A DNA stretch of 64,000 bases from Duganella sp. OV510 (GTDB lineage Bacteria > Pseudomonadota > Gammaproteobacteria > Burkholderiales > Burkholderiaceae_D): assembly GCF_900100205.1 (NCBI RefSeq), contig NZ_FNEQ01000013.1, positions 62,001 to 126,000 on the forward strand, in the 5' to 3' direction. The translations under genes were made by a program, and so were the position numbers. Below, in pieces: positions 59,672 through 64,000 of this stretch (within the stretch, counting starts at the first letter, position 1; each line of letters starts with the position of its first letter). Below the pieces are notes generated by a model. That model was not told the origin of the DNA. It saw only the letters and a list, made by a program, of their open reading frames with translations, and searched no databases.

Positions 59672-60531
59672 CGATTGCCTCCAGGCTTGCGCCGCCGCGC
59701 CAGCATCATCGCCAGCCGTTGCAGCGGATGGTTATTGCCGCCAGGACGCCAGGTGCGCACCAGCTTGTTACGGAAGGCGTCAAACTGGTAGCCCCACGGG
59801 GCCGGCCGGACGTCGCCGCGGTTCAGCAAAATCTTCAGCGCTTCGGTGGCGGCAGCGCCGGCGCACAGTTCGCAGCCCATGATAGTCGATGGCCCGCGCT
59901 GCTCTTTCAGGTTGATGGCCGACGGATCGACCAGGTAGCCACCATGCAGCCCGCCTGGCGCCAGGCCGACCAGGAAGCGCAAGGCTTTTTCCATGTCCGG
60001 CTTGTCGCCCCAGCCGAAATATTCCTCGAACGTCATGTGGCCGGGCAGAAAGCTCAGCACCGCCGTGCCCATGCCCAGCGGCGCGGCGGTGATCGCCGGA
60101 ATGTTCAGCCGCGCGCAGGAAGCAAAGACCGCTTGCCGCGCGTCGAAGGCGAAGAAATCCAGACCATCCACGTATAAGTCTACACCGTGGAAGAAGTCAG
60201 CCAGCTCGCTGGTGCCGACACCGTTGGGAAAGCGCCGCAACTGCAGCTCCGGATTGATATCCAGCGCCATCTCGGCCAGCACGTCGACCTTGGGCCGGCC
60301 CAGCGACGACATGGTGGCGCCGACCTGGCGGTTGAAGTTGGCGATGTCAAACGTGTCGAAGTCGGCAATGTGGAAGGCGCCGATGCCGAGCCGCGCCAGC
60401 GTCAGCAGGTGCACGCCGCCGACGCCGCCCATGCCGGCAATGGCGACGCGCTTGTTGCGCAATCTGGCCTGTTCGTCTTCCGTCACCCAGCCGATATTGC
60501 GGGCGTATGCGTGTTGATAGTCGTATGTCAT
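59668..60531 (-). CDS. ThiF-family E1-like adenylyltransferase
   Basis: Protein of 287 residues from MTYDYQHAYARNIGWVTEDE. KRVAIAGMGGVGGVHLLTLA is the ATP-binding glycine motif, then FHIADFDTFDIANFNRQVGA (Asp and Arg of the adenylation site), SLGRPKVDVLAEMALDINP, DLYVDGLDFFAFDARQAVFA and TIMGCELCAGAAATEALKIL near the C-terminus. ThiF/MoeB/E1 enzymes adenylate the C-terminus of a ubiquitin-like protein or peptide. No ubiquitin-like partner, ThiS, MoaD or YcaO gene is close by. Overlaps the nitroreductase gene. Alternative starts at 60546 and 60552. Confidence 0.85.
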   Translation of the reverse strand: MTYDYQHAYARNIGWVTEDEQARLRNKRVAIAGMGGVGGVHLLTLARLGIGAFHIADFDTFDIANFNRQVGATMSSLGRPKVDVLAEMALDINPELQLRRFPNGVGTSELADFFHGVDLYVDGLDFFAFDARQAVFASCARLNIPAITAAPLGMGTAVLSFLPGHMTFEEYFGWGDKPDMEKALRFLVGLAPGGLHGGYLVDPSAINLKEQRGPSTIMGCELCAGAAATEALKILLNRGDVRPAPWGYQFDAFRNKLVRTWRPGGNNHPLQRLAMMLARRRKPGGNR

Positions 60532-60575
60532 GCTTTTTAGATGCATGGGCACGCCGGGAAGTTCCCGTCCAGATG

Positions 60576-60603
60576 AAAAAAAACCGGCTCACTGGGAGCC
60601 GGT
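60576..60603 (-). terminator. intrinsic terminator after ybdD
   Basis: Minus strand: ACCGGCTCCCAGTGAGCCGG then a run of eight T. It ends the cstA-ybdD operon just ahead of the ThiF-like gene. Confidence 0.9.
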
Positions 60604-60609
60604 CTTGGT

Positions 60610-60813
60610 TCAGCAACAACCGCCGCGCTTGCCTGCGCCGCCGTAGCGGGCCTCCTGGCGTTCGCGGAAGAATTCCTCGTACGTCATGTAAGGCTCGCCG
60701 GGATGCGTGGTTTCCCGGTGGGTGACATAGGTGTCGTAGTCCGGCAGGCCCATCATCAGGCGCATGCTTTGCCCGAGATAACGGCCGGCCTTGGCGATGT
60801 CGCCCAACATCAT
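60610..60813 (-). CDS. ybdD: YbdD/YjiX family protein
   Basis: Short protein of 67 residues: YLGQSMRLMMGLPDYDTYVT and HRETTHPGEPYMTYEEFFRE with ERQEARYGG are the YbdD/YjiX (DUF466) hallmarks; here the tail ends in GGCC residues, a possible metal-binding or flexible end. These proteins follow CstA/BtsT transporters and are needed for pyruvate or peptide uptake. Overlaps the cstA stop by 4 bases. Confidence 0.93.
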   Translation of the reverse strand: MMLGDIAKAGRYLGQSMRLMMGLPDYDTYVTHRETTHPGEPYMTYEEFFRERQEARYGGAGKRGGCC

Positions 60814-62885
60814 TGCACCTTGGCGGTCATCAGGACCATCGGGCTTTCGTTGGCGGTCGGCTTGCTGTTGGCGCGCGCCGTCATGATGGTGCGGGCGCCG
60901 AAGATCAGCACGCTCAGCACGACGATCACGAAGAAACCGGCCAGCGATGCATCCAGATAGTCGTTGAAGATCACCTGCTGCATCTGCGCCACCGACTTGG
61001 CCGGGGCCAAGATCTTGCCTTCATCCAGCGCAGCCTGGTATTTGCTGGCGTGGGCCAGGAAGCCGATCTTCGGATTGGTGTCGAAGATTTTCTGCCAGCC
61101 AGCGGTCAGCGTGCACAGCAGCAGCCAGATGGTCGGCACGATGGTGACCCAGGCGTACTGGCCGCGCTTCATCTTGAACAGCACGCAGGTGCCGAGGATC
61201 AGCGCAATCGCCGCCAGCATCTGGTTGGCGATGCCGAACAGCGGCCACAGCGTGTTGATGCCGCCCAGCGGATCGACCACGCCCTGGTACAGGAAGTAGC
61301 CCCAGGCAGCAACGCACAGGCCGGTCGCGGTCAGGTTGGCGAAGGTGTTATCGGTTTTCTTCATCGATGGCACGAAGGCGCCCAGCAAATCTTGCAGCAT
61401 GAAGCGGCCGGCGCGGGTGCCGGCATCCACCGCCGTCAGAATGAACAGCGCTTCGAACAGGATGGCGAAGTGATACCAGAAGGCCATCATCTCGCGGCCG
61501 CCCAGCACGTTCGACAGGATGTGGGCCATGCCCACCGCCAAGGTCGGTGCGCCACCGGCGCGGGAAATGATGGTGTGTTCGCCGACATCCTTGGCCACCT
61601 GGGTCAGCATTTCCGGCGTGATATAGAAGCCCATCTGGGAGACAGCCTGGGCGGCCGATTCGGCGGTAGTGCCGAGCAGCGCGGCTGGCGAGTTCATCGC
61701 GAAATAGACGCCTGGATCAATGGTCGACGCAGCGACCAGCGCCATGATGGCGACGAAGGATTCCATCAGCATCGCGCCGTAGCCGATGAAGCGGGCGTGG
61801 GTTTCGTTCTCGATCATCTTCGGCGTGGTGCCGGACGAAATCAGCGCATGGAAGCCGGACACGGCGCCGCAGGCGATGGTGATGAACAGGAAGGGGAACA
61901 GCGAGCCCGACCATACCGGGCCGGTGCCGTCGACAAACTTGGTGAAGGCCGGCATCTGCAGTTGCGGCGCAACGATAATGATGCCCAGCGCCAAGCCGAC
62001 GATGGTGCCGATCTTCAGGAAGGTCGACAGGTAATCGCGCGGCGCCAGCAGCAGCCACACCGGCAGCACCGAAGCGATGAAACCGTAGCCGATCAGCATC
62101 CAGGTCAGCTCGGTGCCGGTGAAGGTGAACATCGGCGCCAGGGCCGGATTCTCCTGCACCCACTGGCCACCGAAGATGGCCGCCATCAGCAGGATGAAGC
62201 CGATGATCGACACTTCGCCAACGCGGCCGACGCGGATAAAGCGCGAATACACGCCCATGAACAGCGCGATCGGAATGGTGGCCATCACGGTGAAGCTGCC
62301 CCAAGGCGAGCCGGTCAGCGCCTTGACCACGATCAGCGCCAGCACCGCCAGGATGATGACCATGATCATGAAGGTGCCAAGCAGCGCGATATTGCCCGGA
62401 ATCGGACCGAGTTCGGACTTGATCAGGTCGCCCAGCGAGCGGCCATCGCGGCGCATCGAGATGAACAGCACGATGAAGTCCTGTACGGCGCCGGCAAAGA
62501 CCACGCCGGCGAGTATCCACAACATGCCGGGCAGGTAGCCCATCTGCGCGGCCAGCACCGGGCCGACCAGCGGGCCGGCGCCGGCGATAGCGGCAAAGTG
62601 GTGCCCGAACAGCACGTTCTTATTGGTCGGAACATAGTCCAGGCCATCGTTCATCTTTGCTGCCGGCGTCATGCGGCGCGAGTCCAGGCCCAGCACCTTG
62701 TCCGAGATGTACAGGCTATAGAAACGGTAAGCGATCAAATAAATGCAGACCGCAGCGATGACGATCCAGATAGCGCTGATCGACTCGCCGCGATGTAGTG
62801 CGACCACGCCCAGCGCGGCTGCGCCGAACAGGGCCAAAGCGGCCCACCCCAGCTTGCTGGCCAGAGTATTTGGTGCGGTGTTCAT
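60810..62885 (-). CDS. cstA: carbon starvation protein CstA (pyruvate/peptide transporter)
   Basis: Polytopic membrane protein of 691 residues with about 16-18 helices. RMTPAAKMNDGLDYVPTNKN, VLFGHHFAAIAGAGPLVGPV and PGMLWILAGVVFAGAVQDFI are the CstA N-terminal signature; GFHALISSGTTPKMIENETH and ALFILTAVDAGTRAGRFMLQ follow. The family takes up pyruvate (BtsT) or peptides in carbon starvation. Start MNTAPNTLASKLG at 62885; the longer frame upstream crosses a palindrome and is not coding. The divergent sensor kinase with a Cache domain may regulate it, as BtsS-like systems do for BtsT, though the kinase is of another family. Confidence 0.93.
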   Translation of the reverse strand: MNTAPNTLASKLGWAALALFGAAALGVVALHRGESISAIWIVIAAVCIYLIAYRFYSLYISDKVLGLDSRRMTPAAKMNDGLDYVPTNKNVLFGHHFAAIAGAGPLVGPVLAAQMGYLPGMLWILAGVVFAGAVQDFIVLFISMRRDGRSLGDLIKSELGPIPGNIALLGTFMIMVIILAVLALIVVKALTGSPWGSFTVMATIPIALFMGVYSRFIRVGRVGEVSIIGFILLMAAIFGGQWVQENPALAPMFTFTGTELTWMLIGYGFIASVLPVWLLLAPRDYLSTFLKIGTIVGLALGIIIVAPQLQMPAFTKFVDGTGPVWSGSLFPFLFITIACGAVSGFHALISSGTTPKMIENETHARFIGYGAMLMESFVAIMALVAASTIDPGVYFAMNSPAALLGTTAESAAQAVSQMGFYITPEMLTQVAKDVGEHTIISRAGGAPTLAVGMAHILSNVLGGREMMAFWYHFAILFEALFILTAVDAGTRAGRFMLQDLLGAFVPSMKKTDNTFANLTATGLCVAAWGYFLYQGVVDPLGGINTLWPLFGIANQMLAAIALILGTCVLFKMKRGQYAWVTIVPTIWLLLCTLTAGWQKIFDTNPKIGFLAHASKYQAALDEGKILAPAKSVAQMQQVIFNDYLDASLAGFFVIVVLSVLIFGARTIMTARANSKPTANESPMVLMTAKVQ

Positions 62886-62914
62886 GCTTCCTCCAAGGTT
62901 GTCTTTTTCCAACT

Positions 62915-62974
62915 CCGGGGTCAGTTCTGCCAAATGTACATGAGCTCGTGTACGTTTTGCAGAACTGACCCCGG
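62915..62974. repeat. 60-bp palindromic repeat between cstA and the sensor kinase
   Basis: Left arm CCGGGGTCAGTTCTGC (62915-62930) is perfectly complementary to GCAGAACTGACCCCGG (62959-62974); the inner part (CAAATGTACA / TGTACGTTTTG) pairs further around an 8-base loop TGAGCTCG. The rest of the 62886-63113 spacer holds no gene. Looks like a REP/RAYT-type or similar dispersed palindrome that can form a cruciform, not a terminator, since no T-run follows. Confidence 0.72.
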
Positions 62975-63113
62975 GTTGATTATGTCTAGTATTCAGCAAT
63001 GTGATAACAGGATCAAGCGCAGCACTACGCAAGGTGTCTCGGTATAACTACGTAGGCCGGCAGGCGTGCGGGGGCGTAGAATTCGGTCTATAAGAATATG
63101 AGGGAGCAGGTCG

Positions 63114-64000
63114 ATGAAGTTGCGGCAGAAGGTCATTTTTTTAGCCATTACGCCGTTGATCCTGGCGCTGTGCGCGATCGCGCTGGCGGTGCGCCATCAG
63201 TCGGTGTTGCTGGCGCAGCAGCAGCGCGCGACGATCCAGCAGGCTTATCTCAGCAGCAAGGAGGCTGAGCTCAAGCATTACGTGGCGCTGGCCTCGCATT
63301 CGATTTCCCATCTGTACGATTCCGGCCGCAATGACGAGGCCACGCGCGAAGAGGCGATGCGCATCCTTTCGTCGCTCAGCTATGGCGATGACGGCTATTT
63401 TTTCCTCTACGATATGCAGGGTAATACGCTGATGCATCCGCGCCAGCCTGAGCTGGTGGGACAGAACCTGTTCGGCCTGCGCGACGAGCACGGCCAGCTG
63501 ACCATCCAGAACCTGCTGCAGCGCGCGCGCGCCGGCGGCGGCCTGGAGCGCTATATGTGGATCAAGCCGTCCACCCACAAGCCGGTCGCCAAGCTCGGCT
63601 ATGTGATCGCCATGCCGAAGTGGGGCTGGATGATGGGCACCGGCATCTACCTGGATGATGTCGATCAGGCGCTGGCCAAGATCGATGTCCAGCAATCGGC
63701 GAATATTCATAGCACCATGCTGTGGATTACCGGCATCGCGATTGCCGCCGCAGTGGCCGTGGCCAGCTCCGGCCTGGCGCTGAATATCAGCGAATTGCGC
63801 GTGGCTGACGCCAAGCTCAAGGTGCTGGCGCAGCGGGTGGTCGAGTCGCAAGAGGAGGAAAGGGCACGGCTGTCGCGCGATTTGCATGACGGCATCAGCC
63901 AGTGGCTGGTGTCGATCAAGCTGCAGATCGAGGCCGGCATCATCCGGCTGACTGGCAAGCCGGAACAGCAGCAGGCGGCGCAAGCGGTGTTCGAGCACGC
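63114..64000 (+). CDS. Cache-domain sensor histidine kinase (NarL-system type), partial
   Basis: First 295 residues of a gene that runs off the window end. Helix about 8-26 (VIFLAITPLILALCAIALAV), a periplasmic single-Cache domain (GDDGYFFLYDMQGNTLMHPR, WIKPSTHKPVAKLGYVIAMP, KWGWMMGTGIYLDDVDQAL), helix about 203-222, then a linker and the HisKA_3 box VVESQEEERARLSRDLHDGI with phospho-His about 262 (DLHDG). Such kinases sense small organic acids and pass phosphate to LuxR-type regulators. GGGAGCAGG precedes ATG 63114. Divergent from cstA, so a link with carbon starvation is plausible. Confidence 0.9.
   Translation, partial: MKLRQKVIFLAITPLILALCAIALAVRHQSVLLAQQQRATIQQAYLSSKEAELKHYVALASHSISHLYDSGRNDEATREEAMRILSSLSYGDDGYFFLYDMQGNTLMHPRQPELVGQNLFGLRDEHGQLTIQNLLQRARAGGGLERYMWIKPSTHKPVAKLGYVIAMPKWGWMMGTGIYLDDVDQALAKIDVQQSANIHSTMLWITGIAIAAAVAVASSGLALNISELRVADAKLKVLAQRVVESQEEERARLSRDLHDGISQWLVSIKLQIEAGIIRLTGKPEQQQAAQAVFEH

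Noticed and set aside
57894..60531. Azoline (TOMM) peptide cluster
   Set aside because: No YcaO cyclase and no precursor peptide; only a ThiF-like and a nitroreductase-like gene are present.
1..64000. CRISPR arrays, rRNA genes, insertion sequences
   Set aside because: No spaced short repeats, no rRNA sequence and no transposase were seen in the window.

Overview
The window is a 64 kb stretch of a GC-rich betaproteobacterial chromosome. Gene content and order (tol-pal cluster, glyA-nrdR, type IV minor pilins beside rib genes, ribBX-ribH-nusB, ubiD-ffs-dnaX-ybaB-recR, a PEP-CTERM protein, a Xanthomonas-type TonB receptor) point to Oxalobacteraceae, i.e. the Massilia/Duganella/Janthinobacterium group. 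This placement is inferred from family knowledge, not from a database search.

Layout. 0-10.5 kb holds a DUF418 membrane protein, a YigZ protein, an SUV3-like RNA helicase with a small HNH protein, a tRNA-Lys(TTT), an acyltransferase, a large TonB-dependent receptor and small membrane proteins, one of them a 39-residue ORF. 10.6-13.2 kb is an accessory stretch with two toxin-immunity-like pairs: a BPSL0067-type amidase with an STY0301 partner, and a glycine-zipper toxin with its partner. 13.8-21.5 kb is a genomic island bounded by a 111-bp direct repeat that contains the 3' half of tRNA-Lys. It carries a membrane protein, a DUF2026-like protein, a retron of the St85/NDT-effector type with a predictable msr-msd RNA, a DUF262 (GmrSD-like) protein and an HNH endonuclease. 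The retron genes are strikingly AT-rich.

21.4-29.9 kb: two tandem tRNA-Lys genes, then the tol-pal operon on the minus strand (ybgC-tolQ-tolR-tolA-tolB-pal-cpoB), ydfG, a ZTP (pfl) riboswitch in front of glyA, and nrdR. 30-34.9 kb: a compact operon for type IV pilus minor components (pilV-pilW-pilX-short pilY1-pilE-fimT). 34.9-40.2 kb: riboflavin synthesis (ribD, ribE, a ribB fused to a degenerate RibA-like domain, ribH) and nusB, interrupted by an opposed isochorismatase-family hydrolase and a cytochrome c. 40.2-49.9 kb: an Rpn/DUF4351 protein, a lytic transglycosylase, ubiD, the SRP RNA, dnaX, ybaB, recR and a CoA transferase.

49.9-64 kb: a hybrid histidine kinase and a REC-PAS-GGDEF-EAL protein in one operon with a coupled pair of small toxin/immunity-like genes behind them; a GT1 glycosyltransferase; a PEP-CTERM protein; an operon of a ThiF-like E1 enzyme, a nitroreductase and a hexapeptide acyltransferase; cstA-ybdD; a 60-bp perfect-armed palindrome; and the start of a Cache-type NarL-family sensor kinase cut by the window end.

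The most notable items are the retron with its predicted ncRNA, whose a2 arm overlaps the effector start; repeated use of tRNA-Lys as an insertion target (one intact-tRNA junction and two degraded 3' remnants); several orphan toxin-immunity pairs; and the ThiF-nitroreductase-acyltransferase operon.
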